Assembly (NCBI GenBank): GCA_964455095.1
Contig: CAYVUV010000030.1
Location: forward strand, 1 to 45,987
DNA length: 45,987 nt
Direction: 5' to 3'
Source: CAYVUV01 sp964455095
Lineage (GTDB): Bacteria; Desulfobacterota; Binatia; HRBIN30; CADEER01
The position numbers and the translations under genes were made by a program. The notes beneath the pieces were generated by a model, which saw only the letters and a list, made by a program, of their open reading frames with translations, ran no database searches and had not been told where the DNA came from. Shown piece after piece: positions 1-11,581 of the stretch. Each line of letters opens with the position of its first letter. The first letter of the stretch is position 1.

Positions 1-1281
<1,281 letters not shown>

Positions 1282-1309
1282 GGCTTGGTTCCCTTCGCGT
1301 CGACCCGTC

Positions 1310-2563
<1,254 letters not shown>

Positions 2564-2570
2564 ACGACGC

Positions 2571-3167
2571 TCACACCTTCTTGATAGACCTGCTCACGAT
2601 CACTTCATCCACCACGCCGTACTCGACCGCCTGTTTGCCGGTCATGAAGAGGTCGCGGTCCGTGTCTTTCTCGATCTTCTTCAAGCTCTGCCCAGTATGT
2701 TTCACCAGGATGTTGTTGAGCTGCTCGCGCAGGCGCAAGATCTCACGCGCCTGGATATCGATGTCAACCGCCTGCCCCTGCACGCCCCCGAGGGGTTGGT
2801 GGATCATGATGCGCGCGTGGGGCAGCGCATAGCGCTTGCCGCGGGCACCCGCCGCCAGCAGCCATGCACCCATGCTCGCCGCCTGCCCGAAGCACAGCGT
2901 CGAGACCTCGGGGCGGATGTACTGCATGGTGTCGTAAATGGCCATTCCGGCCGTCACCGACCCACCCGGCGAATTGATGTAGAAGTGGATGTCGCGCTCG
3001 GGGTCCTCGGATTCGAGGAAGAGCAGCTGCGCCGTAATGACGTTGGCCACCTCATCGGTGATCGGAGACCCCAGAAAGACGATCCGATCCTTCAGAAGGC
3101 GTGAGAAGATGTCGAAGGCGCGTTCACCGCGACCCGTCTGCTCAATGACAATCGGAATCAAATTCAT
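2571..3167 (-). CDS. clpP: ClpP, proteolytic subunit of Clp protease
   Basis: Self-compartmentalised serine protease that forms two stacked heptamers and partners with ClpX encoded next to it. At 198 residues it has the usual length. The catalytic triad is visible as Ser98 (FGQAASMGAW), His123 (ARIMIHQP) and Asp172 (DTDRDLFM). The first residues MNLIPIVIEQTGRGER are the standard mature N-terminus, so there is little or no propeptide. It sits between tig and clpX, 42 bases after the tig stop. Only one clpP copy is in the window. Confidence 0.98.
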   Translation of the reverse strand: MNLIPIVIEQTGRGERAFDIFSRLLKDRIVFLGSPITDEVANVITAQLLFLESEDPERDIHFYINSPGGSVTAGMAIYDTMQYIRPEVSTLCFGQAASMGAWLLAAGARGKRYALPHARIMIHQPLGGVQGQAVDIDIQAREILRLREQLNNILVKHTGQSLKKIEKDTDRDLFMTGKQAVEYGVVDEVIVSRSIKKV

Positions 3168-3209
3168 AGCGCCGCGGTTGCCGTTTCCAAACGTAGTCTA
3201 GCCGTTTCC

Positions 3210-4514
3210 CTACCCATCAGCAACGCTCGATGTCGGTGCAACCGTTTGTACTTCCGCGCGGTCCAACACCAGATCGAGAGCCCGCTCCTGCAGCATCCGA
3301 GCGCGCAGATTCGCCCGCGCGTTGACGTCCTGATACAGGGCGCGCATACGGGCGGCGGCATTGCCCGCGTGCTGCGCGAGCTGCTCGATCTGGGCGTCCA
3401 GATCGGCATCGCCGACCTCAAGACCTTCCTGCGCGGCGATCGCGTCGAGAATGAGCGAGGCCTTCACCTGGGCGGTCGCGCGCGGCTCGAGCTCGCCGCG
3501 CAATTGGGCGCGCACCTCGGCCTCGCGGCTCGCCGGCGGACGCCGTGGTCCCAGGCTATCGAACAGGTCCTCGGCCAGCGCTTCGACACGTCGCTCGACC
3601 ATCGCGCGTGGGACCTCGACGGTATGGCTGCCCACGAGCTGATCGACCAGCGCCGCTCGCGCCGCCCCGTCGGCTTCTCGCAACGCCGTGGCTTCCAGCT
3701 GCCGTCGCACCCGCTCGCGCAGCTCGGCGACAGTGTCACTACCGCCGTGGGTCTTGGCGAACTCGTCATCGAGCGCTGGCACTTCCTTGTAAGCCAGCGA
3801 CTTGACCAGCACGTGGAACTCGACGTGTTTGCCCGCCAGGTCCGGGTTGCTGTGGTCCTCCGGGTAATCGACTCCGTAGTCGACCGCCCGCCCCACCTCC
3901 GCTCCATCGAGGTGACCGCCGATCCCTTCGGTCGAATCCGTTGAGACGGCAACCAGTCGCCCCTCTGCCCGCCCGAGCAGCCGCGCATTCGACCGCGCTT
4001 CGTAGTCGACGATCGCCACGTCATCGGGCCGGGCCACGGTGCGGTCGCTGATCGGATGAAGCTGCGCGGCCGATTGGCGGAGATTCTCCAGGAAGGCGTC
4101 GACGTCCTGGTCCGCAACCGTGCGAAGTGGACGCTCGACGCGCAGCCCCGTATACCCGGTGGCGACGACGTCCGGCCGCACCTCGACCGTCGCGGAGTAC
4201 CGCAATGCCTCGCCTGGTTCGGCCCGCTCGGTGATGATCTCGGGCTGCCCGACCGGGTCGAGCTTCTGGTCGCGCAACGCTTCGTGAAAAGAGTCGTGCA
4301 CCAGCTTGCCGAAAACGTCCGCGCGCACCCGATCACCGAACAGCTGCTCCAGCACCGCGCGCGGCGCGCGGCCGGGGCGGAAGCCGCGCACACTGGCGGT
4401 TCGGCGCAGCTGGTCGTAGGCGCGCTCGATCTCGGTCGTCACCTCGATCGCCGGAACTTCCACGGCCAGGCGCCGTCGCACCGTATCGACCGTCTCTAAC
4501 GACACCTTCGCCAT
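3210..4514 (-). CDS. tig: Trigger factor, ribosome-associated chaperone and peptidyl-prolyl isomerase
   Basis: Binds the ribosome exit tunnel and shields nascent chains. The N-terminal ribosome-binding domain carries the signature GFRPGRAPRAV, a variant of GFRxGxxP. A central FKBP-like PPIase domain follows (DDVAIVDYEA to the HVEFHVLVKS strand). A helical C-terminal domain (LDDEFAKTHG onward) makes up the substrate cradle. I chose the ATG giving MAKVSLETV, with GGAG just upstream, rather than an in-frame start 15 bases earlier; this gives 434 residues. It is the first protein gene of the tRNA-Leu-tig-clpP-clpX-lon unit, an order common in deltaproteobacteria. Confidence 0.95.
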   Translation of the reverse strand: MAKVSLETVDTVRRRLAVEVPAIEVTTEIERAYDQLRRTASVRGFRPGRAPRAVLEQLFGDRVRADVFGKLVHDSFHEALRDQKLDPVGQPEIITERAEPGEALRYSATVEVRPDVVATGYTGLRVERPLRTVADQDVDAFLENLRQSAAQLHPISDRTVARPDDVAIVDYEARSNARLLGRAEGRLVAVSTDSTEGIGGHLDGAEVGRAVDYGVDYPEDHSNPDLAGKHVEFHVLVKSLAYKEVPALDDEFAKTHGGSDTVAELRERVRRQLEATALREADGAARAALVDQLVGSHTVEVPRAMVERRVEALAEDLFDSLGPRRPPASREAEVRAQLRGELEPRATAQVKASLILDAIAAQEGLEVGDADLDAQIEQLAQHAGNAAARMRALYQDVNARANLRARMLQERALDLVLDRAEVQTVAPTSSVADG

Positions 4515-4591
4515 CTCACTCCGCCACAATTTGTCTAACGTACGCGTCCCAACGATTCAAGAAACAACGATTCTCTGCGCGCCCCGGCGAG

Positions 4592-4673
4592 TGCGAGAGG
4601 GGGGACTCGAACCCCCACGGGTGTCCCCACTAGATCCTAAGTCTAGCGCGTCTACCAGTTCCGCCACTCTCGC
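4592..4673 (-). tRNA. tRNA-Leu (anticodon UAG)
   Basis: Read on the minus strand, the 5' acceptor GCGAGAG pairs with the 3' CTCTCGC. The anticodon stem CTAGA/TCTAG closes the loop CTTAGGA, giving anticodon UAG. A long class II variable arm and a T-arm with five G-C pairs around TTCGAGT fit leucine. The 3' CCA is not encoded: the discriminator A at 4592 is followed by CT. It lies about 80 bases upstream of tig on the same strand and may be co-transcribed with it. Confidence 0.96.
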
Positions 4674-4775
4674 CGGCGAGCAGGCCGACCTGTAGCAGTC
4701 TCGCCGTCGCACCCGCAAGGTACCAGGACCTCGGCCGCCCTTGCCGCTCCTGAGGATTCTTTGTAAAGAGCAACA

Positions 4776-5825
4776 ATGAGTGCACTCAGCGAAATCCTCG
4801 GCGCCGATGCCGACCGTCTCCTGAAGCATCGCTGCGCCACCATCGACAAATCTGCCCTGCACCTGCCGGGGCCGGACTTCGTCGATCGGATCTACGCCGC
4901 GACGGACCGTCCGATCCCGGTGCTGCGCAACCTTCAAGCGATCTTCGGCCACGGGCGCCTGGGCGGAACCGGGTACCTGTCGATTCTCCCCGTCGACCAG
5001 GGAATCGAGCACAGCGCCGGGGCGTCGTTTGCGCCCAACCCCATTTATTTCGACCCGGAGAATATCGTCCGCCTGGCCATCGAGGGCGGCTGCAACGCCG
5101 TCGCCTCGACCCTCGGCGTGCTCGGCGCCGTGGCGCGCAAATACGCACACAAGATCCCCTTCCTCTTGAAGCTCAACCACAACGAGCTGCTCACCTACCC
5201 CAACAAGTACGACCAGATCATGTTCGCCAGCGTCCACCAGGCCGCCAGCATGGGCTGCGCCGCCGTCGGCGCAACGATCTATTTTGGATCGGACGAGTCG
5301 GGCCGCCAAATCCAGGAAGTCAGCGAAGCGTTCCAACTCGCCCACGAGCTCGGGATGGCCACCGTGCTGTGGTGCTATCTGCGCAACAACGCGTTCACCA
5401 AGGACGGCACCGACTACCACGTGGCCGCGGATCTCACGAGCCAGGCCAATCATCTCGGCGTCACGATCGAGGCTGACATCATCAAGCAGAAGTTGCCGGA
5501 GAACAACGGCGGCTACACGGCCCTGAACTTCGGCAAGACGAGCAAGATCGTGTACGAAAAACTGACCACCGACCATCCCATCGACCTGGCCCGCTACCAG
5601 GTGGCCGGCTGCTACATGGGCCGCATGGGCCTGATCAACTCGGGCGGGGCATCGGGCAAGAACGACTTGCAGGACGCGGCCAAGACCGCCGTGATCAACA
5701 AGCGCGCCGGTGGGACCGGATTGATCTCCGGGCGCAAGGCGTTCCAGAAGCCGATGAGCGATGGGGTCAAACTGCTCAACGTGATTCAGGACGTCTACCT
5801 CGACCAGTCCATCGACGTCGCCTGA
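4776..5825 (+). CDS. fbaB: Class I fructose-bisphosphate aldolase, DhnA/FbaB type
   Basis: Cleaves fructose-1,6-bisphosphate to DHAP and glyceraldehyde-3-phosphate through a lysine Schiff base, in glycolysis or gluconeogenesis. The 349 residues match E. coli FbaB in length. Family blocks are visible: LPVDQGIEHSAGASF (about 71-85), LKLNHNELLTYPN (about 131-143) and DIIKQKLPENNGGY (about 234-247), where Lys237 is the expected Schiff-base residue. CYMGRMGLINSGG near the C-terminus is the phosphate-binding loop. It is the first plus-strand gene after the divergent tRNA-tig unit, with the intervening 100 bases available as promoter. fabD follows after 32 bases. Confidence 0.95.
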   Translation: MSALSEILGADADRLLKHRCATIDKSALHLPGPDFVDRIYAATDRPIPVLRNLQAIFGHGRLGGTGYLSILPVDQGIEHSAGASFAPNPIYFDPENIVRLAIEGGCNAVASTLGVLGAVARKYAHKIPFLLKLNHNELLTYPNKYDQIMFASVHQAASMGCAAVGATIYFGSDESGRQIQEVSEAFQLAHELGMATVLWCYLRNNAFTKDGTDYHVAADLTSQANHLGVTIEADIIKQKLPENNGGYTALNFGKTSKIVYEKLTTDHPIDLARYQVAGCYMGRMGLINSGGASGKNDLQDAAKTAVINKRAGGTGLISGRKAFQKPMSDGVKLLNVIQDVYLDQSIDVA

Positions 5826-5857
5826 GTCCCCGCGCAAACACAGTCGGCGCCGCCACG

Positions 5858-6778
5858 ATGACCTTGGAGCACGTCGCCTGCGTGTTCCCAGGCCAGGGGT
5901 CACAAGCCGTCGGCATGGGGCAGGAGCTGTGCGACGCCTTCGCGTCGGCACGCGATCTGTTCGCCGAGGCGGACGACGCTCTGGGCTATCCACTCTCTCG
6001 CATCATTCGCGAGGGACCTGACGATCTCCTGCGGCAGACCGCCAACACCCAGCCGGCCATCCTGCTGGTCAGCGTGGCGGCGTTCCGGGCCCTTGGTCTG
6101 GAGCCCGCGGTCGTCGCCGGGCACAGCCTCGGCGAATACTCGGCGCTCGTAGCGGCCGGCGCGCTCAGCTTCCGCGACGCCGTGATGCTGGTGCACAAGC
6201 GCGGACAGTTCATGCAGGAGGCAGTTGCCGACGGCAGCGGCGCCATGCTCGCTCTGATCGGCGCCGAGATCGAGGCCGTGCAAGAAGCCATCGCCGGCAC
6301 CGACGGTCCGGTCGACATCGCCAACTACAACGCGCCGGGCCAGATCGTCATCGCCGGCGCTCGCGACGCCGCGCGCGCGGCGGCAGCCCGCTGCGGAGCG
6401 CGGCAGATCATCGAGCTGCCCGTCAGCGCGCCGTTTCACTGCCGCTTGATGGAGCCGGCTGAACGCCGCCTGCGTGATGAGCTCGCTCGGGTCCCATTCG
6501 CCGACCTGCACACCCCCCTGTATACGAATGTCGACGCGCGGCGGATCACGACGGGCGCCGAAGCGCGGGAAGCACTCGCGCGCCAGGTCAGCCGCCCCGT
6601 GCGCTGGACCGAATCGGTCGAGCGCATGATCGCCGACAGCGGCGTGCGCACCTTCGTGGAAGTGGGACCCGGCAGTGTGCTCTCCGGGCTGATCCGCCGC
6701 ATTGACCGCGGCGTCGAACGGCTCTCGGTGTCCGACCCCGCCACGATGTCCAGCGCGCGCGAACGGTTCGCCGTATAG
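5858..6778 (+). CDS. fabD: Malonyl-CoA:ACP transacylase FabD
   Basis: Transfers malonate from CoA to acyl carrier protein to start type II fatty-acid synthesis. The 306 residues contain the N-terminal FPGQGSQAVGMG oxyanion motif, the nucleophile elbow GHSLGEYSAL with Ser90, Arg near 115, and catalytic His194 in APFHCRLM. The C-terminal FVEVGPGSVLSGL is also typical. It lies apart from other fatty-acid synthesis genes (no fabH, acpP or fabG in the window), following the aldolase on the same strand. No strong ribosome-binding site precedes the ATG. Confidence 0.96.
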   Translation: MTLEHVACVFPGQGSQAVGMGQELCDAFASARDLFAEADDALGYPLSRIIREGPDDLLRQTANTQPAILLVSVAAFRALGLEPAVVAGHSLGEYSALVAAGALSFRDAVMLVHKRGQFMQEAVADGSGAMLALIGAEIEAVQEAIAGTDGPVDIANYNAPGQIVIAGARDAARAAAARCGARQIIELPVSAPFHCRLMEPAERRLRDELARVPFADLHTPLYTNVDARRITTGAEAREALARQVSRPVRWTESVERMIADSGVRTFVEVGPGSVLSGLIRRIDRGVERLSVSDPATMSSARERFAV

Positions 6779-6860
6779 GGCCGGCGTCCCCTGCGTCTCG
6801 ATCAGGCCGGTTCAAAGAACGGGAGTTGAACTGGCTGGACGAGACGCACAGTATTGATCG

Positions 6861-8825
6861 ATGCGCCTCGCGACACCGCTGTGGACAATGGCGCTCATCG
6901 CAGTCGGATGGATGGAGACCGCGCTCCCGGCCCCAGCGCAGATGACCGCCTGCCCGCGCAGCGGTGCCGCAATCGATGTCTCGCTCACCCCGGTGGATGG
7001 CGCGCCCGTTGTCACGGCCTTGGTCTCCGGCGCGCTACTCGCCCCCTCGTGCGATGGCCAGGCGACGGGCCTGGCCGGCTCATACACCCGAGCGCTGCAG
7101 TGTCAGGCGGGATTGCCCGCAACCTGCCGCGCCGCATTGTCCGCCTTGCAGCCGGGCGTCTGGGTGCATCGGGTGCAAGTGACCGACGGCCCGCCACGCG
7201 GACAAAGTCAGGCGCGACGGAGCCTGCTGCTCGACGCCAGCGCCGGCACCGCCCACCTCACCTGGCCACTCTACGCCTCGGCGTTGACCGTCAGCTCGCT
7301 GTCCGATGGCACCGGCTGCTCCGGTTGTCTGCGCGAGGTTCTCGCGCTTGCCGAGCAAGCGCCAAAGCCGGCCCTCGTCCAGTTCGCGCCGGAGGTCATC
7401 GGAACGATCGCCCTCTCTGTCGCATTGCCGCCCCTCGCCGCAGGGCAGGTCACGCTCGACGCCATCGATGGTGAGGGGATGACGCATTCGCGCACGATCG
7501 ACGGCAACGGACTCAGCAACGCCGCCCTGCGGATCACCGGGTCGGACAACCGGATCTACGGACTGCGCGTCACCAACGTCGGTGGCAACAGCGACGCGGT
7601 CCTGGTCGACGGGATCGGCGCGCACCGCAACCTCCTCGACTCGATCCAGGTCGTCGGGCGCGCGCTGACCGTCTGCGGCGGTGATACACTGGGCTGCGTG
7701 ATCGACGGCCTCTGCCACACCGCCCAAAGCGATCCTCCCCTTGGCGTGTGTGGCGACGACGGCATCGCGCTGCGCAACAATGCCGGCACCCTGGGCGAGA
7801 ACGTGGTGCGCGAGTGCGAGGTCATCGGCGCCTTCGACAAAGGCATCAAGGTCTCCGAGGGCGCCGTCGGCCACATCGAGCGTTGCCACTTGCACGACAA
7901 TGCGGACGGCGGCTTGCAAGTGACCCTCGGCGGCACCGCGACCGCGGTGGCAAACGTCGTCGAGGACAACGACGGCACCAACAGCGCCAGCGGGATCGCC
8001 GCCAACGGGCCACAAGGCAATACGCCACCCGCCGCACGGCTCGGAACGCGCGGCAACATCGTGCGCCGCAACGCGCTGCGCGGCATTTCCGTGCGCAGCC
8101 TCTCCGTCGCCACGCTGCGCGATGACTACGTCTGCGGCAACGGCACCGCCGGCCGCGGTATCGGCTTCGGGCTGGCCGCGCTCGACGCGGCCGGATTTTC
8201 GGCGCAGGTCACGGCCGAGGGGCTCGCACTGGTTCACAACGCCGACGGCGGGGTAATCATCGGCGACACATCGCAAGCGGATCTCGGTGGCCCGGTGAGC
8301 CGCGGCAACAACGCGTTCGCCTTCAACGGCTTACCCGCGTCCAACCTCCGCCACCTGTCCCCCACCGCCCTGTCGGCAACCAACAATCAGTGGGAGCACT
8401 GTGGCGGCCGGTGGTGGTGCACCGAGCGGGCGGTGCTGGCGCAGGACGTCTTCGTGGCCGCGACGGCCGGCCCGGTATCCATTGCTCCCGCGCAACCCGG
8501 GCGCGGCCGCGACACGCTGCGCATCGACGCCATCGATCCGACGTGGGCAGCCGCGGGCGACCTGGTCCGCATCTACGGCCACGGCTTCGACGCCATTCGC
8601 GGCAACGCCGGCGCGGGATGCGCGGGCATCGGCGACGCCAACACTTGTCAGCCGATGCGGGGGAACTGCGTCCGCTTCGACGGGGCACCCGCCGAGATCG
8701 TCGCCGCCACCCCGACGATGCTCGTCGTCGCCGCCCCCGCCACATGTGTCGCGCCGGTCGGCGTCAGCGTGCACAACCGCCACGCGCGCGGCATCGGCCG
8801 CGCCGCGTTCTGTGTGCTGCCGTGA
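6861..8825 (+). CDS. Secreted right-handed parallel beta-helix protein with C-terminal IPT/TIG-like domain
   Basis: A 654-residue protein of unknown role. It begins with a signal peptide ending near PAPAQ (about residue 27). After a beta-rich N-terminal region, residues from about 195 to 510 show repeated short strands and Asn-rich turns typical of pectate-lyase-like beta-helices, for example NRIYGLRVTNVGGN, HIERCHLHDNADGG and GNIVRRNALRG. The last 110 residues (DAIDPTWAAAGDLVRIYGHGF onward) resemble an IPT/TIG fold, with paired cysteines. No catalytic residues can be named. Its TGA overlaps the GTG of the next gene. It is probably exported to the periplasm or surface. Confidence 0.7.
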   Translation: MRLATPLWTMALIAVGWMETALPAPAQMTACPRSGAAIDVSLTPVDGAPVVTALVSGALLAPSCDGQATGLAGSYTRALQCQAGLPATCRAALSALQPGVWVHRVQVTDGPPRGQSQARRSLLLDASAGTAHLTWPLYASALTVSSLSDGTGCSGCLREVLALAEQAPKPALVQFAPEVIGTIALSVALPPLAAGQVTLDAIDGEGMTHSRTIDGNGLSNAALRITGSDNRIYGLRVTNVGGNSDAVLVDGIGAHRNLLDSIQVVGRALTVCGGDTLGCVIDGLCHTAQSDPPLGVCGDDGIALRNNAGTLGENVVRECEVIGAFDKGIKVSEGAVGHIERCHLHDNADGGLQVTLGGTATAVANVVEDNDGTNSASGIAANGPQGNTPPAARLGTRGNIVRRNALRGISVRSLSVATLRDDYVCGNGTAGRGIGFGLAALDAAGFSAQVTAEGLALVHNADGGVIIGDTSQADLGGPVSRGNNAFAFNGLPASNLRHLSPTALSATNNQWEHCGGRWWCTERAVLAQDVFVAATAGPVSIAPAQPGRGRDTLRIDAIDPTWAAAGDLVRIYGHGFDAIRGNAGAGCAGIGDANTCQPMRGNCVRFDGAPAEIVAATPTMLVVAAPATCVAPVGVSVHNRHARGIGRAAFCVLP

Positions 8826-9229
8826 AGACCGGCCAGCCAACCCCACCGCGGACGGATCTGCGGCGCGTGCGGCAAGCGCTCGCCAACGCCCTCCGCCTGC
8901 GGTGCCCCCACTGCGGCGAGGGCAAGCTCTTCGACGGCCTGATCGCCATGCACGACGAATGCCCGCAATGCCACATGCAGTTCGAGCGCGAGCCCGGCTA
9001 TTTCATCGGCGCCATCTACATCAATTACGCCCTGACCGTCGGATTAGCACTCTCCGGCTTCTTCGCCCTCGAGTACTTTGCCGCGCTCACACTGCGCGTT
9101 CAGTTGCCGATCTGGGTCGTCTTCTGTGGGGTCTTTCCGGTGTTCTCCTTCCGCTACTCGAAGAGCCTGTGGCTGGCCGTCGACTACCTGGTCAATCCTG
9201 AGCCACCGCCGCTGCGCCGCGTGCGTTGA
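8822..9229 (+). CDS. DUF983 family membrane protein
   Basis: A 135-residue protein with the DUF983 layout. A zinc-ribbon pair CPHCGEGKLF and CPQCHMQFEREPGYF is followed by two membrane segments (from INYALTVGLALSGFFALEYF and LPIWVVFCGVFPVFSFRYS). The function is unknown in the family. Members often lie near respiratory oxidase genes, and here the oxidase operon begins about 700 bases downstream on the other strand. The start is the GTG at 8822, which overlaps the preceding TGA as GTGA; the frame is open further upstream, but that part is a shadow of the beta-helix gene. Confidence 0.85.
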   Translation: MKTGQPTPPRTDLRRVRQALANALRLRCPHCGEGKLFDGLIAMHDECPQCHMQFEREPGYFIGAIYINYALTVGLALSGFFALEYFAALTLRVQLPIWVVFCGVFPVFSFRYSKSLWLAVDYLVNPEPPPLRRVR

Positions 9230-9276
9230 TCCGCCGGCGCCTTGAACTCGGACGAGCAACGCGCTAGCGAGGCGCG

Positions 9277-9885
9277 ATGATCGCCTGCCTCGACCTCGAA
9301 GGAGTGCTGGTCCCCGAGATCTGGATCAACGTCGCCGCCGCCACCGGAATCGACGCGCTGCGCCGGACCACGCGCGACGAACCCGACTACGACAAGCTGA
9401 TGCGCGATCGCCTGGCGATCCTCGACACCCATGGCTTGCGCCTGCCGGATATCCAGGCGGTGATCGGCCGTATGGGTCCGCTCGATGGAGCGCACGAGTT
9501 TCTCGCCTGGCTGCGCAGCGAACACCAGGTCATCATCCTCTCGGACACTTTCTACGAGTTCGCCGCGCCGCTGATGGCGCAGCTCGACCACCCGTGTCTG
9601 TTCTGCCATTCGCTGGTCGTCGACGAGGCGGGGCGGGTCTGCGACTACTCGCTGCGCTTGCGCGACGGCAAGCGCAAGGCGGTCATGGCGCTCAAGCTGC
9701 TCAACTTCAACGTCATCGCCGCGGGCGATTCATACAACGACACCAGCATGCTGGCCGAGGCGGATGCCGGCATTCTGTTCCGCCCGCCCGACAACGTCAT
9801 CCGCGACTTCCCGCAGTTTCCGGTGGCACAGACCTACGCCGATCTGCGCCACGCATTCGAACGCGCCGCAGCGAAGATCGGCTAG
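9277..9885 (+). CDS. thrH: ThrH-type phosphoserine phosphatase / phosphoserine:homoserine phosphotransferase
   Basis: A HAD-superfamily enzyme of 202 residues, the ThrH length. Motif I is CLDLEGVLVPEIW (Asp6, with Glu8 in place of the usual second Asp, a ThrH hallmark). Motif II is IILSDTFYEF, motif III the Lys in GKRKAVMALK, and motif IV GDSYNDTSML. ThrH of Pseudomonas dephosphorylates phosphoserine and can pass the phosphate to homoserine, linking serine and threonine synthesis. A GAGG sequence precedes the ATG. It ends 15 bases from the convergent sco gene. No other serine or threonine genes are near. Confidence 0.92.
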   Translation: MIACLDLEGVLVPEIWINVAAATGIDALRRTTRDEPDYDKLMRDRLAILDTHGLRLPDIQAVIGRMGPLDGAHEFLAWLRSEHQVIILSDTFYEFAAPLMAQLDHPCLFCHSLVVDEAGRVCDYSLRLRDGKRKAVMALKLLNFNVIAAGDSYNDTSMLAEADAGILFRPPDNVIRDFPQFPVAQTYADLRHAFERAAAKIG

Positions 9886-9900
9886 ACGCGCGCCACCGGC

Positions 9901-10590
9901 TCAGCGCGGCGACACCAACCGGCCCGCGTCGCGCACGACCTGCTCGATCACATCGACATCGCTGCCGTGGTAGTAACCGCGGATCTGCCCTGCGCCGTCG
10001 ACCAGGACGAAGCGGTCGCTGTGCGTGATGAGCTCGTTGGAGTCGGCGGCCTCCTCCGGTGCCCGCTCTGCCACGCTGAGGTGGAACCCGTCGGCAATCA
10101 GCCGGTAGACGGCGGCGCGATCGCCGGTGAGGAATAGCCAGCCGTGCGCGTCGGCGCGATAGCGCTCGGCATAGGCGCGCAGCACCTCGGGCGTGTCGCG
10201 CGTGGGGTCGACGCTGATCGACACCGACTGCACCTCGAGCCCGTGCTCGCCCAGCGCCTTGCGCAGCTGGACCATGCGCGCCGACAGTGCAGGGCAGACG
10301 CCGCCACAGCTGGTAAAAATGAAGTTGGCCACCCACACACGGCCGGCGAGGTCAGAACGGGAGATGGTGTCGCCCGAACGTTCGACGAGCGCGAAGTCCG
10401 GCACGGAGCCCAGCCGCGGCAGCTCGCTCGGCGCGCGCCCGCCGGTCAGCGACCAGACGCCGGCCGCAATGGCTACGAGCAGGACGACGACCAGTCCGGC
10501 CCACACGACTCGCGCCACTGCCGCGGTCGCCGCGTCGCCCGGCGGCGGCGGCGCATCCGCGGACGGGCCGCTATCGGTCGGCGACGTCAC
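9901..10590 (-). CDS. SCO1/SenC family copper chaperone for cytochrome oxidase
   Basis: Membrane-anchored thioredoxin-fold protein that helps assemble the CuA centre of oxidase subunit II. The 229 residues contain an N-terminal Pro-rich stretch, one membrane helix (about 27-47), the copper motif CGGVC (Cys95 and Cys99) and the third ligand His190 in ITHSDRF. The start is GTG at 10590, and the exact start is uncertain. It is the last gene of the large respiratory operon, 30 bases downstream of the subunit IV gene. Its position supports a role in maturing the oxidase encoded upstream. Confidence 0.92.
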   Translation of the reverse strand: MTSPTDSGPSADAPPPPGDAATAAVARVVWAGLVVVLLVAIAAGVWSLTGGRAPSELPRLGSVPDFALVERSGDTISRSDLAGRVWVANFIFTSCGGVCPALSARMVQLRKALGEHGLEVQSVSISVDPTRDTPEVLRAYAERYRADAHGWLFLTGDRAAVYRLIADGFHLSVAERAPEEAADSNELITHSDRFVLVDGAGQIRGYYHGSDVDVIEQVVRDAGRLVSPR

Positions 10591-10620
10591 ATCATACGCC
10601 GGCGCGGTCGCGATGACGGC

Positions 10621-10938
10621 CTAGAAGAAGCGCCACGCGGCGTCGGGGAACAACATGAACAACAGGAACGCGCACAAAATCAGCGGCGTCACGGCGATCA
10701 CTCCCAGTGTCCGCTTCTCGAACTTCAGGTGCATGAAGTACAGCGCCACCAGCGCCGCTTTGGTCAGCGCCATGCCGACCAGGAGAATGACCTTGGCGGC
10801 GTAGGGGTATGCCGGCCCGGTATGGATCGAACCGGCCACCAGTTCGAGAATCGTCAAGGCCAGCAGCCACCAGAAAATCATCATGTAATTCGGGTGTGCC
10901 GCATGGTCGTTGGCGTGTGTCGATGCGTTTTGCGTCAT
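10621..10938 (-). CDS. Cytochrome c oxidase subunit IV family protein
   Basis: A 105-residue protein with three predicted membrane helices (starting near MMIFWWLLALTILELV, AAKVILLVGMALTKAALVAL and LGVIAVTPLILCAFLLF). A short His-rich N-terminus precedes them. This is the layout of bacterial COX4/CyoD-like subunits that stabilise the oxidase core. I chose the ATG at 10938 (MTQNASTHAN); a longer open frame upstream overlaps subunit III and is not convincing. It follows subunit III by 22 bases in the operon. Confidence 0.85.
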   Translation of the reverse strand: MTQNASTHANDHAAHPNYMMIFWWLLALTILELVAGSIHTGPAYPYAAKVILLVGMALTKAALVALYFMHLKFEKRTLGVIAVTPLILCAFLLFMLFPDAAWRFF

Positions 10939-10960
10939 GCCAGTCCCCCACTCGCCGCGA

Positions 10961-11581
10961 TCAGACCAGGTACACGAACGTGAACACGAGAATCCAGACC
11001 AGGTCGACGAAGTGCCAGTACAACCCCACGGTCTCGACCCCGTTGCAGTCGGTGGGCGTGTAGCCACCGCGCAGCGCCTTCGCCAGCACGCAACTCAGAT
11101 AGACCACGCCGGCGAAGACGTGGCAGCCGTGGAACCCGGTCAAGATGAAGAACGTCGTCCCGAACTGTCCCGCTCCCCACGGATTGGTGGTCAGCAGGAA
11201 CCCTTCATGGATCAGGTGTGTCCATTCGTACGCCTGCATGGACAGGAACGCGACGCCGCCCAGGATGGTGAGCCCGAGAAAGCGGACCAGGCCGTTTCGA
11301 TCGCCGTCCTGAATCGCCGACAGGCCTTTGACCATGGTGACGCTGCTGCAGATGAGCAGGAAGGTCATGAAGCCGGTCAGTCCGATGCCCAGATGCGTCG
11401 ACGGCAGCGGCCAGTTGGCACTGCCGAACCGCAGCGCGCCGTAGGCGGCGAGCAGGCCACCGAACGACATGGCGTCGCCGGCGAGGAAGAGCCACATGCC
11501 GAGCTTCGCCCAGCTCTCCGGGGTCAGGGGCGACTCAGCGGGATCCACCGCGGGGTGAACAGCAGCAGCAGCTTGACTCAC
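10961..11581 (-). CDS. Heme-copper oxidase subunit III (second copy)
   Basis: A 206-residue membrane protein of the COX III family, the short five-helix form. Family features include KLGMWLFLAGDAMSFGGLL, the conserved Glu in MQAYEWTHLIHEG, FFILTGFHGCHVFAGVVYL with its paired histidines, and the closing GLYWHFVDLVWILVF. The start is GTG at 11581, preceded by GAGGAGGGG and overlapping the stop of the previous gene. It is one of two different subunit III genes in the operon; this one carries the more standard C-terminal motif VDLVWILVF. Confidence 0.92.
   Translation of the reverse strand: MSQAAAAVHPAVDPAESPLTPESWAKLGMWLFLAGDAMSFGGLLAAYGALRFGSANWPLPSTHLGIGLTGFMTFLLICSSVTMVKGLSAIQDGDRNGLVRFLGLTILGGVAFLSMQAYEWTHLIHEGFLLTTNPWGAGQFGTTFFILTGFHGCHVFAGVVYLSCVLAKALRGGYTPTDCNGVETVGLYWHFVDLVWILVFTFVYLV

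Noticed and set aside
4562..4591. Possible encoded CCA tail of the tRNA-Leu
   Set aside because: The bases after the acceptor are A then CT on the minus strand, so CCA would be added enzymatically.
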